A stretch of 64,000 bases of DNA from Pelomonas sp. Root405 (lineage in GTDB: Bacteria; Pseudomonadota; Gammaproteobacteria; Burkholderiales; Burkholderiaceae_C): NCBI RefSeq assembly GCF_001425165.1, contig NZ_LMDU01000017.1:95154-159153 (forward strand), given 5' to 3'. Below, one piece after another: positions 7,075 to 14,039 of this stretch. The position numbers were made by a program, and so were the translations under genes. Positions within the stretch are counted from its first letter, which is position 1, and each line of letters begins with the position of its first letter. The notes under the pieces are model-generated. The model saw only the letters and a program-made list of their open reading frames with translations. It searched no databases and was not told the origin of the DNA.

Positions 7075-8328
7075 CTACCTGGAGAGGCCCGGCGTTTTGC
7101 TGGCGATGAACTCGGCGCGCTGCGCCTTCAGATTCGGGCCATCGATGTATTGGGTCATCTGGTCCAAATCGCGTTTGCTTACGCCGAGCCCCCGGAAGAA
7201 CTCCTTCCATCCATCCACAGCGACTGCCACGCCCGTGACAGTCTCCACCGCCACGTCCTTGGTGAGCCCAAATGCTTGCGCCTCTGACAACGCATTTTCG
7301 ATCGACGCATCGGCTTGGTCCTTGCCAACCCTGAGCTGCTGTTGACCAAGTCCCTGAACCGACGGCACCACGTCATAGGCCGGGGACAGGTCGTAGAACC
7401 CGTCTGCCGCGCGCACAAAGGCGTGGTTCTTTTCATGGTCATCCGTGTTGTCCATCAGGATGTTGAAAACCATGCGGCTGAACAACTCCTTCTGTTGCCC
7501 GCGAATGGCCTGCGCTCGGCCGATCCGACGCAGGCTTTGCGCGAGTTCGGGGTAGCCCATGGGCAGGCCGTTGGCACGCAACACGGTGTTAGCCGAAATC
7601 ACATGCGAGCGTGTATCACCGGAGCGATCGAACCGCCTCACTGCGATCGCGTGCCCGCGTGCCAAGGCAAGGGCGCGCGTCTGCGCAACGTTCAGCCCGC
7701 ACTGGCTGGCCAGGCGCATGGTGGCGTGCTCGACAAGCTCCGTGTTGAAGTCCTCTCCTTCGGAGAACTTCACGACCCACTGCGCGCCTTCCATCTCGAT
7801 CAAGGACTTGGGCCGAGCGCCGCCAAACGACGGGCCGGGCTTGACCAAGCGCACCAACCGCTCGTCCACCTTCTCGTCGGCCAGGACCGCAGCAACCGCA
7901 CGCTGCATGTCGTCGAGGTTCGCCAAGCTGGCGATGGCACCCCCGCTGCTGGGCCGATAGCCGCCGGCATCTGTCGACACACCCAGCGCGCCGAAGCGGT
8001 CATCGCCCGCAAAGTAGAGGTACTCCAGCACCGACAGCCGTGAGGGTTTGTAGAGGTTGCGAATCACACGCTCGCCCCAGCGATCCGGGCGCGCATCGTC
8101 AACGGCGCCGGCAGCCATGTCTCGCTCCTTGGGCACGTAGACGCCGCGGCCCAAGGGCAGGTCTTCGCTGAGGGGGAAGCCGTACCGCAGCCAGTCGGCC
8201 GAATACTCCAGGCCGACTTTGCGGTTGCCCTCGGTCAGGAATATCTGGCCGACGCTTCGCGGCGACGCCGGCCCGTCACCAAGCCACCACAGGCTCATGG
8301 TGTCTTGCGGCTTGTAGGCGCTATTCAC
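7075..8328 (-). CDS. hipA: HipA-type serine/threonine kinase toxin
   Basis: This protein of about 417 aa has the HipA fold: an N-terminal beta domain (GQIFLTEGNRKVGLEYSADW), the glycine-loop region GGARPKSLIE where HipA kinases are autophosphorylated, the catalytic NTDDHEKNHAF and the metal-binding YDLSPAYDVVPS. HipA toxins phosphorylate translation factors (GltX in E. coli) to induce dormancy; the substrate here is unknown. The GTG at 8328 is chosen because GGGGAG lies 7-8 nt upstream and the frame overlaps the hipB stop by 8 nt; an ATG at 8298 lacks a ribosome site. All kinase motifs are intact, so the toxin looks active. Base composition is visibly less GC-rich than the neighbouring bch genes, which fits acquisition by transfer. 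Confidence 0.9.
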   Translation of the reverse strand: MNSAYKPQDTMSLWWLGDGPASPRSVGQIFLTEGNRKVGLEYSADWLRYGFPLSEDLPLGRGVYVPKERDMAAGAVDDARPDRWGERVIRNLYKPSRLSVLEYLYFAGDDRFGALGVSTDAGGYRPSSGGAIASLANLDDMQRAVAAVLADEKVDERLVRLVKPGPSFGGARPKSLIEMEGAQWVVKFSEGEDFNTELVEHATMRLASQCGLNVAQTRALALARGHAIAVRRFDRSGDTRSHVISANTVLRANGLPMGYPELAQSLRRIGRAQAIRGQQKELFSRMVFNILMDNTDDHEKNHAFVRAADGFYDLSPAYDVVPSVQGLGQQQLRVGKDQADASIENALSEAQAFGLTKDVAVETVTGVAVAVDGWKEFFRGLGVSKRDLDQMTQYIDGPNLKAQRAEFIASKTPGLSR

Positions 8329-8647
8329 GGCGTCGGCTCCCCTTCTTCTCAATGGCCAGGATCTCCTGCGCCAAAGCCTGGGCGTCGTGCTCTGGCGCCG
8401 CCAGATCCCGCAGCGCGCCATCTCGGCCGAGCAGCCACAAAGCGGTGGCATACACGCCCATACTGACGCGTGGATCGCCTTTCTCCATTGCAGCCAAGGT
8501 CGGAACGGAGACATCCATCCGCAAGGCCCAAGCGCGGAGCGACTCCTTCCGTCGCTTTCGGCCGAGCCGCAGATGGCCTCCAAGGACTTCTAAGGAGATC
8601 TGTACAGGACCGGGCAGGCTCGCTACTGAAAAGGCGGCTTTAGGCAT
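8321..8647 (-). CDS. hipB: HipB-like XRE-family antitoxin and repressor
   Basis: This 108-aa protein has an XRE helix-turn-helix at about residues 24-70 (LGGHLRLGRKRRKESLRAWA, then MDVSVPTLAAMEKGDPRVSM) and a charged C-terminal tail. HipB antitoxins bind HipA and repress their own operon. It precedes hipA with an 8-nt overlap, as expected of a hipBA pair. A sigma70-like promoter ends 6 nt before the ATG and no Shine-Dalgarno sequence is visible, so the mRNA may be leaderless. An inverted repeat CACAA-N10-TTGTG lies inside the promoter spacer as a candidate operator. Confidence 0.85.
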   Translation of the reverse strand: MPKAAFSVASLPGPVQISLEVLGGHLRLGRKRRKESLRAWALRMDVSVPTLAAMEKGDPRVSMGVYATALWLLGRDGALRDLAAPEHDAQALAQEILAIEKKGSRRRE

Positions 8648-8653
8648 TAATCA

Positions 8654-8682
8654 AGATTACACAAGAAGCCTATTTTGTGCAA
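8654..8682 (-). promoter_or_regulatory. hipBA promoter with candidate operator
   Basis: Reading leftwards: -35 TTGCAC (8682-8677), a 17-nt spacer, -10 TAATCT (8659-8654), then 6 nt to the hipB ATG. The inverted repeat CACAA (8660-8664) / TTGTG (8675-8679) fills the spacer, where a HipB-type repressor would block polymerase. The stretch is markedly AT-rich against its surroundings. Confidence 0.6.
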
Positions 8683-8699
8683 TTTTGGTTTTACAAACT

Positions 8700-8913
8700 G
8701 CAATGCCACCGAATGCCAGAAAGGACAGCAGGTCTGCAGCCTGCACAACCGCCTGGCCGACACCATCTTGAGCTGACTCCGCTGGACTCCGAGTCGAGGC
8801 ACGAGCTCGCTCGACGTGATGGCAGAGACGGTCAGCCGGCCGGCGTTGTCGTTGAATTTGCCCGTCACTTGATGACAGAGATGGCGGAGTTCGTGTCGCG
8901 GGTACTTCAACAT
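8700..8913 (-). pseudogene. vapC: vapC PIN-domain toxin remnant
   Basis: Starting at the ATG at 8913, 13 nt after the old vapB stop, the first codons read MLKY; the next frame gives RDTNSAISVIK (family: LDTN-x-V-I-Y-V-I-K), and the first frame then resumes with FNDNAGRLTVSAITSSELVPRLGVQRS (family: F-N-x-N-A-G-x-L-x-I-S-x-I-T-L-S-E-L). The start therefore carries a frameshift pair or small indels, and the C-terminal half with the remaining PIN acidic residues is unrecognisable. The left boundary is approximate. It is a dead toxin beside a nonsense-mutated vapB. Confidence 0.6.
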
Positions 8914-8926
8914 CGCGGCACAGCCG

Positions 8927-9160
8927 TCAGAGCGCCTCGTGATTCGGCTGCTGCTGGTCGGCGCGCGTCGCCATGAAATCATCCGAGGCGCGGCGACCGT
9001 TCTTGAAGAACTCGTATTAGCTGTGGCGCACCGGCGAAATGATGAGTTCGAGGCCTCGGGCGTGCACCTGCACCTTCTTGACGCCGTCAGTCAGCGGCGC
9101 GTCCGCCGGCAAGCGCACAGCGTGGGAGCCGTTGTTGGTGAAGACGGTGGTGATGCTCAT
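8927..9160 (-). pseudogene. vapB: vapB antitoxin with in-frame stop codon
   Basis: The ATG at 9160 has an AAGGA ribosome site. The frame reads MSITTVFTNNGSHAVRLPAD...VKKVQVHARGLELIISPVRHS, then TAA at 9017-9019, then in the same frame YEFFKNGRRASDDFMATRADQQQPNHEAL and a natural stop at 8927-8929. The VapB family has a Trp-Asp pair where the TAA now stands, so this is a 77-codon AbrB/MazE-fold antitoxin truncated by a nonsense mutation. The N-terminal DNA-binding half could still be made. Confidence 0.8.
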
Positions 9161-9212
9161 GGGCCATCCTTGAAGGGACATGACGGAAATACATGGCGCT
9201 GCCACCCGACCG

Positions 9213-10982
9213 TTAAACCGCTACCGCCACCGCCACCGCGGCATAAACATCCACCGCCTGCCCCTGCGGCAACGGCACATAGCGCGCCGCCATCGCCTGA
9301 GCCAGCGCCATCGCGGCGGGCTGGGGGCGGGGGGACGTGTCGATGAGCACGCTGGCCAGGCCAGCCGCGCGCAGGCGACGGGCGGCGGCCAGCGCATCCT
9401 GCATGGCGGCGCCCCGGCCGGGGCTGCCGTCGCGGGCGATGTTGGCGCGGGCGTCGGTGAGGAAGACGAGCACGGCCCGGCCGCCTTCGCGCGACTGCAG
9501 ACTGCTGCCGAGCAGCCATGCGGCTTCGATGCCCGCTGCCAAGGGCGTACCGCCGCCACCCGGCAGGCCCGAGAGCGAACGCCGTGCGTGGACCAGCGAG
9601 CGGGTGGGCGGCAGCAACACCTCGGCGCCATCGCCGCGAAAGGCGATCAACGCCACGCGGTCGCGCCGCACGTAGCAGTCGGCCAGCAGCAGTTCCACCG
9701 CGCCCTTGGCCTCGGCCAGGCGGTTGAGCGCCTGGGAGCCGGAGGCGTCGACGACGAAGACGGTGGTCGTCTCGTCGGGGCGGCGGTAGCGCTTGATGTG
9801 GAAATCGTCGCGACACAGCAGCAGGCGGGCCGGCGCCGGGCCGAGGCCTCGCTGCTCCCGCTCCAACAGACGGAGGCGCTGCCAGGGGATGGCGGCGCGC
9901 ATCGTGGCGAGCAGGTCCAACCGGGCGCTGGCGCGCAGGCTGCCGCGACGCGAGGCCAGCGGCCGGCCGCTTTGCGCCGGGCGGGCGGCGGCACCGCGCC
10001 GGCCGGCGCCTGCGCCGCCTTGGGTGGACGTGCCGGCCAGGCTGTCCAGCAAGCCGGGCGGAATGGCGGCCTGGGTGGCGGCGATCATCTGCTCTTGCAC
10101 CGCCTTGGCCTGCTGCGCCCCGGCGCTCGGGTCGGGCGGTGGCGCGTCGCCAGATTCGGCCTCGGGCTGTGGCTCCAGCGGGTTCAGCTCGGGCGGCGCG
10201 GACGACTCAGGTTCGGGTGCAGACTCGTCTTCCGCCGACGACTGCGGCAAGGCGCGCGCACGCGGCGCCAGCACCAGCCGCGCGGCCAGTTCGGCATCGG
10301 CCTGCGTCACTTCATCTCGCCCCGCGATGGCCGCCGACGCGCAAGCCGCGCGCCAGGCCTGCCACGGCGCGCGCAGCGACCGCAAACCCAACGCGGCGGC
10401 CGTGCCGCAAAGCGCCTGCACGGTGGCGTCGTCGTAAGGGATGCGGGCCAGCCGCTGCCGCGCTTCGACCAGATCAAACGGCAAGCCCTGACCCTCGCCC
10501 AGCCGGTCGAAGCCCGCCGCAAGGTCGGGCGCTGCGGGGCTCGCGATCAACGCCAGCCGCTCCAGCAGACTATGCGGCAACTGCTCCTCGGCCGACTGGC
10601 CTTCGTCCAGCGCCACGACGCAGAAGCGGGACGAGCCCTGTTCCAACGCGGACGCGAGCTTGGCCGCCAGCCCGGCATCGACGCGCTCCGCCATGGGCAG
10701 CACCAGCACGCCGCCAGCGGCCTCGGCCAGCAAGCCGGCCTGCGCCACGGGCCGGCCGGCGGCCAGGCTCAGGCCGAGGTCAAGGCCGCCGAGCAGGCGT
10801 TCATCGTCGACCTGCAGCGGCAGGCGGCGCCAGGGGGTATCGGCAGGCAGCGCAAGGCGCAAGGTGGCCAGCAGCGCGTCGCGCGCCGGGCCGGCCGGGC
10901 CGCGCAGGCACAGGCCGCCCAGGCCCGCTGGGTCGACCGCCAGCAACCATGTGGCCTGGGTGGCGGGGTCGGCGGCGGTCAT
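9213..10982 (-). CDS. bchD: magnesium chelatase subunit D (BchD)
   Basis: This 589-aa protein has three parts: a degenerate AAA+ N-terminal half, a Pro/Glu-rich linker at about residues 240-310 (EDESAPEPESSAPPELNPLE), and a von Willebrand A domain with the MIDAS motif FVVDASGSQAL at about residue 410. With BchI it forms the ATPase ring that drives BchH to insert Mg into protoporphyrin IX. It is the last gene of the leftward bchG superoperon. An unusual repeat-encoded tail (AVAVAVAV) ends the protein. A 17-bp inverted repeat lies in the gap between bchI and bchD. The usual next gene, bchO, is missing from this strand and the toxin-antitoxin island follows instead. Confidence 0.95.
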   Translation of the reverse strand: MTAADPATQATWLLAVDPAGLGGLCLRGPAGPARDALLATLRLALPADTPWRRLPLQVDDERLLGGLDLGLSLAAGRPVAQAGLLAEAAGGVLVLPMAERVDAGLAAKLASALEQGSSRFCVVALDEGQSAEEQLPHSLLERLALIASPAAPDLAAGFDRLGEGQGLPFDLVEARQRLARIPYDDATVQALCGTAAALGLRSLRAPWQAWRAACASAAIAGRDEVTQADAELAARLVLAPRARALPQSSAEDESAPEPESSAPPELNPLEPQPEAESGDAPPPDPSAGAQQAKAVQEQMIAATQAAIPPGLLDSLAGTSTQGGAGAGRRGAAARPAQSGRPLASRRGSLRASARLDLLATMRAAIPWQRLRLLEREQRGLGPAPARLLLCRDDFHIKRYRRPDETTTVFVVDASGSQALNRLAEAKGAVELLLADCYVRRDRVALIAFRGDGAEVLLPPTRSLVHARRSLSGLPGGGGTPLAAGIEAAWLLGSSLQSREGGRAVLVFLTDARANIARDGSPGRGAAMQDALAAARRLRAAGLASVLIDTSPRPQPAAMALAQAMAARYVPLPQGQAVDVYAAVAVAVAV

Positions 10983-10996
10983 GCAGCGTGGCCGGG

Positions 10997-11077
10997 GTAG
11001 GTTGGGGTGAGCCTTGCGAACCCCAACTTCGAGCGATGCAGTCGGCGTCGGAGTTCGCGGGGCTCACCCCAACCTAC
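10997..11077. repeat. REP-like palindrome between bchI and bchD
   Basis: A perfect 17-bp inverted repeat, GTAGGTTGGGGTGAGCC at 10997-11013 against its complement at 11061-11077, encloses a second pairing (GCGAAC 11016-11021 / GTTCGC 11053-11058). The outer arm resembles the widespread GTAGGTTGGG...GAACCCAAC type of bacterial REP element. It fills nearly all of the 109-bp bchI-bchD gap, so any polycistronic mRNA carries a large hairpin there. It has no T-tract, so it is not a simple terminator; it could stabilise the bchI 3' end. Confidence 0.85.
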
Positions 11078-11091
11078 GAACCCATGCGCTT

Positions 11092-12111
11092 TCATGCCCA
11101 CAGCTCAGCGACCGCACGCTCGATGCGCTCGCCGGAACCGGTGTCGTCCAGCGGGTTGCGGCGCAGCCGGTGGCGCAAGGCAGGCACGGCGATCTGGCGC
11201 AGGTGGTCGAGCGTGACCTCGGCCGCGGCCTGCAGCGCCGCGAGCGCGCGAGCGGCGCGCATGAGCGTCAGCTCGCCGCGCAGGCCGTCGCTGCCCACGG
11301 CCACGCAGAGTTCGGCGGCGCGGTGCAGGATGACGTCACCCACGCGCAGGTCGGTCAGCCGGTCGCGGGCTTGCAGGATCTGGCGGCGGACCTTGGCGTC
11401 CTGCTTCGCCCAGGTCGTGGTGAAGGCGACGGGGTCACGCTCGAAGGCATCGCGGCGGCGCACGACCTCCACGCGCTGGGCGATGTCGCTGGGCGTGCGC
11501 ACTTCAACCGACAGGCCGAAGCGGTCCAGCAACTGTGGCCGCAGCTCGCCCTCCTCCGGGTTGCCGCTGCCCACGAGCACGAAGCGCGCGGGGTGGCGCA
11601 CGCTGAGGCCCTCGCGCTCGATGACGTTCTCGCCGGACGCAGCCACGTCGATGAGCAGGTCGACGAGGTGGTCCTCCAGCAGGTTGACTTCATCGATGTA
11701 GAGAAAACCGCGGTGGGCGCGCGCCAGCAGACCGGGCTCGAAGACCTTGATGCCTTGCGAGAGCGCGCGCTCCAGGTCCAGCGCGCCGAGCACGCGGTCC
11801 TCGCTCGCGCCCAGCGGCAGGTCCACCACGGGCACCGGCAGGTCCTCGGTCTTAATACGGCCGGCGGCCTTCAGCCGCGCGCAGTCCTCGCACGCAGATG
11901 AGGACGCCGGGTCGCAGTGGTAGCGACAGCCCTGCACGGCGCGCATCTTCGGCAGCAGCGCCGCCAGGCCGCGCACAGCGGTGGACTTGCCGGTGCCGCG
12001 GTCGCCCAGCACCAGCAGGCCGCCGATCGCCGGCTCCACCGCGGCGATCAGGATGGACAGCTTCATCTCGTCCTGGCCGACTATTGCCGAGAAGGGGAAC
12101 GGTGTGCTCAT
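11092..12111 (-). CDS. bchI: magnesium chelatase ATPase subunit I (BchI)
   Basis: This 339-aa AAA+ ATPase has a Walker A GDRGTGKSTAV near residue 40, Walker B GFLYIDEVNLLEDHLVDLL, sensor region FVLVGSGNPEEGELRPQLLDRFG and arginine-finger region. It powers Mg insertion into protoporphyrin IX with BchD and BchH. The ATG at 12111 (MSTPFPFSAIVGQD) is chosen because the family starts close to F-S-x-I-V-G-Q-D; an upstream in-frame start lies inside the DUF3422 gene. It is 7 nt downstream of that gene and is separated from bchD by the palindrome, so bchI and bchD levels may be set separately. Confidence 0.96.
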   Translation of the reverse strand: MSTPFPFSAIVGQDEMKLSILIAAVEPAIGGLLVLGDRGTGKSTAVRGLAALLPKMRAVQGCRYHCDPASSSACEDCARLKAAGRIKTEDLPVPVVDLPLGASEDRVLGALDLERALSQGIKVFEPGLLARAHRGFLYIDEVNLLEDHLVDLLIDVAASGENVIEREGLSVRHPARFVLVGSGNPEEGELRPQLLDRFGLSVEVRTPSDIAQRVEVVRRRDAFERDPVAFTTTWAKQDAKVRRQILQARDRLTDLRVGDVILHRAAELCVAVGSDGLRGELTLMRAARALAALQAAAEVTLDHLRQIAVPALRHRLRRNPLDDTGSGERIERAVAELWA

Positions 12112-12118
12112 CGCAGTC

Positions 12119-13408
12119 TCAGACGGCCTCTTGGTCACTTGCACGCCGCCGGGCACGGCGAACCGCCCGGAATGCCAGCAGCGCCAGCACTGGCACGCTC
12201 AGGCCCACGAACAGGTCCACGTCGAGCGGGGCGCCCAGCGATTGCCCGCCCTTGGCGAGGTAGCCCACGACGCCGGCCATGTAGTAGACGATGGCGGCAA
12301 CGGACAGGCCCTCGACCGTCTGCTGCAGCCGCAGCTGCACCTTGGCCCGCCGATCCATCGAGGCCAGCAGCGCATGGTTCTGGTGCTCACGAGCGATGTC
12401 CACGCGGGTCGACAGCAGATGACTGGCCTGGGCGACGCGTTCGGACAGGTCGCGCATGCGTTGCGACACGGTCGCGCAGGTGGCCACGGCCGGCGCGAAG
12501 CGGCGCGACATGAACTCGTCGACAGTCTGCAGACCGTGCAGCCGGCGCTCGCGCAGCTCGGCGATGCGAGTGCGCACCAGCTCGGCGTAGGCGCGGCAGG
12601 CGCCGAAGCGGAACTGGCTGGCCGACAGGCCGCTCTCGATCTCCGCGGCCAGGCGCGTCAGCTCGTGCAGCAGGGTCTCGTCGCGGCCGCCGTCGCGGGC
12701 AATGTCGTCGGTCAGGCCGGCGAGCGCGCGCTCGATGGCCAGCAGGCGCGGCGACAGCCGGCGCGCCACCGGAAAGGCCAGCAAGGCCATCGTGCGGTAG
12801 GCCTCGATCTCGAACAGGCGCTGCAACATGCGGCCGGCCATCAGCGGCGTGAAGCCCTGGTCCACCAGCAGCAGGCGGCCAAAGCCGTCGGGCTGGATCA
12901 GGAAGTCGGAATAGGCCAGGCCTGCCCCATCGCCGACCGCGCTGCCCACAACGGGGCGCCCGCCGAAGAAACCCTGCTGCAGTTCGGACAGCGCCTCGGG
13001 CGCCTCCTCGGCCTGCAACAGTTCGGCATGCCCGGCATAAGCCGTCATGCCCGGCACCGCGGCCAGCCAGCCGGGTGGCAGATGAACAGCCGGGGGGTCG
13101 CCGAAGGGAACGGTAGCGCGCCCGGGCATCAGCAGCGTGTAGCTGGAGAACTCGCCATGCCGCTCCCACTTGAGCCGCACGTCGCCGATGTGGCCGCTCC
13201 AATGCACGGCATCCGGCGGCGGCGCAGGCTGGCCGTGGGCGCGGCACAGGCGGGCCAGATGCGCCAGCTCACGCTCGCGCTCATCGGCGTCGACAAGCAC
13301 CGCCACATAGCTTGCGCGGCCGGGCGCCGCCAGCGGCTCGGAGGGGCGCGCATGCACCTCCAGCGACAGGGCCGCTCGCTCGGGGAGATCGGCCGGCAGC
13401 AGCCTCAT
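12119..13408 (-). CDS. DUF3422 family membrane-anchored protein
   Basis: This 429-aa protein matches the DUF3422 family: an N-terminal soluble domain (LPERAALSLEVHARPSEPL; VHWSGHIGDVRLKWERHGEFSSY), a central helical region and two membrane helices near the C-terminus (about residues 365-415) followed by an Arg-rich end. The biochemical role of the family is unknown. It lies between the HiPIP gene (20-nt gap) and bchI (7-nt gap), all on one strand, so it is co-transcribed with bacteriochlorophyll genes here. The family also occurs in non-phototrophs, so the link to photosynthesis may be incidental. Confidence 0.8.
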   Translation of the reverse strand: MRLLPADLPERAALSLEVHARPSEPLAAPGRASYVAVLVDADERERELAHLARLCRAHGQPAPPPDAVHWSGHIGDVRLKWERHGEFSSYTLLMPGRATVPFGDPPAVHLPPGWLAAVPGMTAYAGHAELLQAEEAPEALSELQQGFFGGRPVVGSAVGDGAGLAYSDFLIQPDGFGRLLLVDQGFTPLMAGRMLQRLFEIEAYRTMALLAFPVARRLSPRLLAIERALAGLTDDIARDGGRDETLLHELTRLAAEIESGLSASQFRFGACRAYAELVRTRIAELRERRLHGLQTVDEFMSRRFAPAVATCATVSQRMRDLSERVAQASHLLSTRVDIAREHQNHALLASMDRRAKVQLRLQQTVEGLSVAAIVYYMAGVVGYLAKGGQSLGAPLDVDLFVGLSVPVLALLAFRAVRRARRRASDQEAV

Positions 13409-13428
13409 GCGGCGATGCTGTCAGCCAC

Positions 13429-13731
13429 TCAAGGCTTCTTCGCGTAGGCGCTGCACCAGCCCTTGGCCGCCACCTGCTTGCCCTGGAAGAGCGCACACGG
13501 CCCGGCGGCCGAGCCGGCCTTGCCCTGGTACAGCGCACAGTTGCCGCACAGCTGGCCGGCCGCGTACTTGGGGTACTTGGCCTTGTTGACCTTGGTGGCG
13601 TCGGCCACGTAGCCGAGCGAGACGGCCATCGGGTCTTTCTCGTCCACCATGGCCTGGGACCAGGCGCTGGTGGCCAGCAAGCCGGCGCCTGCAGCGGGAA
13701 TCAGGCGGATGAAACGGCGGCGTGAATTCAT
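13429..13731 (-). CDS. hip: high-potential iron-sulfur protein (HiPIP)
   Basis: This 100-aa protein has a twin-arginine signal (MNSRRRFIRLIPAAGAGLLATSAWS) and a HiPIP domain with the four [4Fe-4S] ligands Cys62, Cys65, Cys79 and Cys93 (CGNC...PC...WC). In Rubrivivax-type phototrophs, periplasmic HiPIP is a main electron donor to the reaction-centre cytochrome. Its ATG overlaps the stop of the upstream 103-aa membrane protein (ATGA), so translation is coupled. Location inside the bchG-bchP-bchI-bchD run means it is expressed with pigment synthesis, an unusual place for this carrier and a useful pointer to its photosynthetic role. Confidence 0.95.
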   Translation of the reverse strand: MNSRRRFIRLIPAAGAGLLATSAWSQAMVDEKDPMAVSLGYVADATKVNKAKYPKYAAGQLCGNCALYQGKAGSAAGPCALFQGKQVAAKGWCSAYAKKP

Positions 13732-14039
13732 GGTGTTGGCTTTCCTTGCCCGGTGGGCGGGATGGCTGAAAAGACGTCAGGGTGGCGTCGGCGTGCCAGC
13801 AGGTCCAGCAGATGGGACAGGCCGGCGGCGGTCAGGCAGAGCACGATCAAGGCGCTCGCTGAACCCACAAGGCTCAGACGCAGCGCCAGGGTCAGGCTCA
13901 GCCCGGCGAGCAGATTGGGCGCCAGATTCGCCAGCCCCGTAGGACGTCGCAGGCAAAGCCAGAGCAATTCGATCAGGCTGACCGCCAGCACCAGGTCCAC
14001 CAGGTACAGCAGCAGTTGGGCGTCGATCAGGTCGGCCAT
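13728..14039 (-). CDS. 103-aa multi-span membrane protein between bchP and HiPIP
   Basis: Start at the ATG sharing one base with the bchP stop (TGATG); the stop overlaps the HiPIP start (ATGA). The protein has three or four hydrophobic helices (LLLYLVDLVLAVSLIELLWL; NLLAGLSLTLALRLSLVG; ALIVLCLTAAGLSHLLDLL) and a short polar C-terminus. No family was recognised. Tight coupling to both neighbours suggests a role in HiPIP maturation, membrane docking or pigment handling; that is inference from position alone. Confidence 0.7.
   Translation of the reverse strand: MADLIDAQLLLYLVDLVLAVSLIELLWLCLRRPTGLANLAPNLLAGLSLTLALRLSLVGSASALIVLCLTAAGLSHLLDLLARRRHPDVFSAIPPTGQGKPTP

Noticed and set aside
8677-8976. 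99-aa plus-strand frame between hipB and vapB
   Set aside because: Antisense to the vapC remnant and hipB promoter; no coding-like features.
10997-11077. The palindrome as a CRISPR or IS end
   Set aside because: Only one inverted pair, no spacer series, no transposase and no target duplication beside it.
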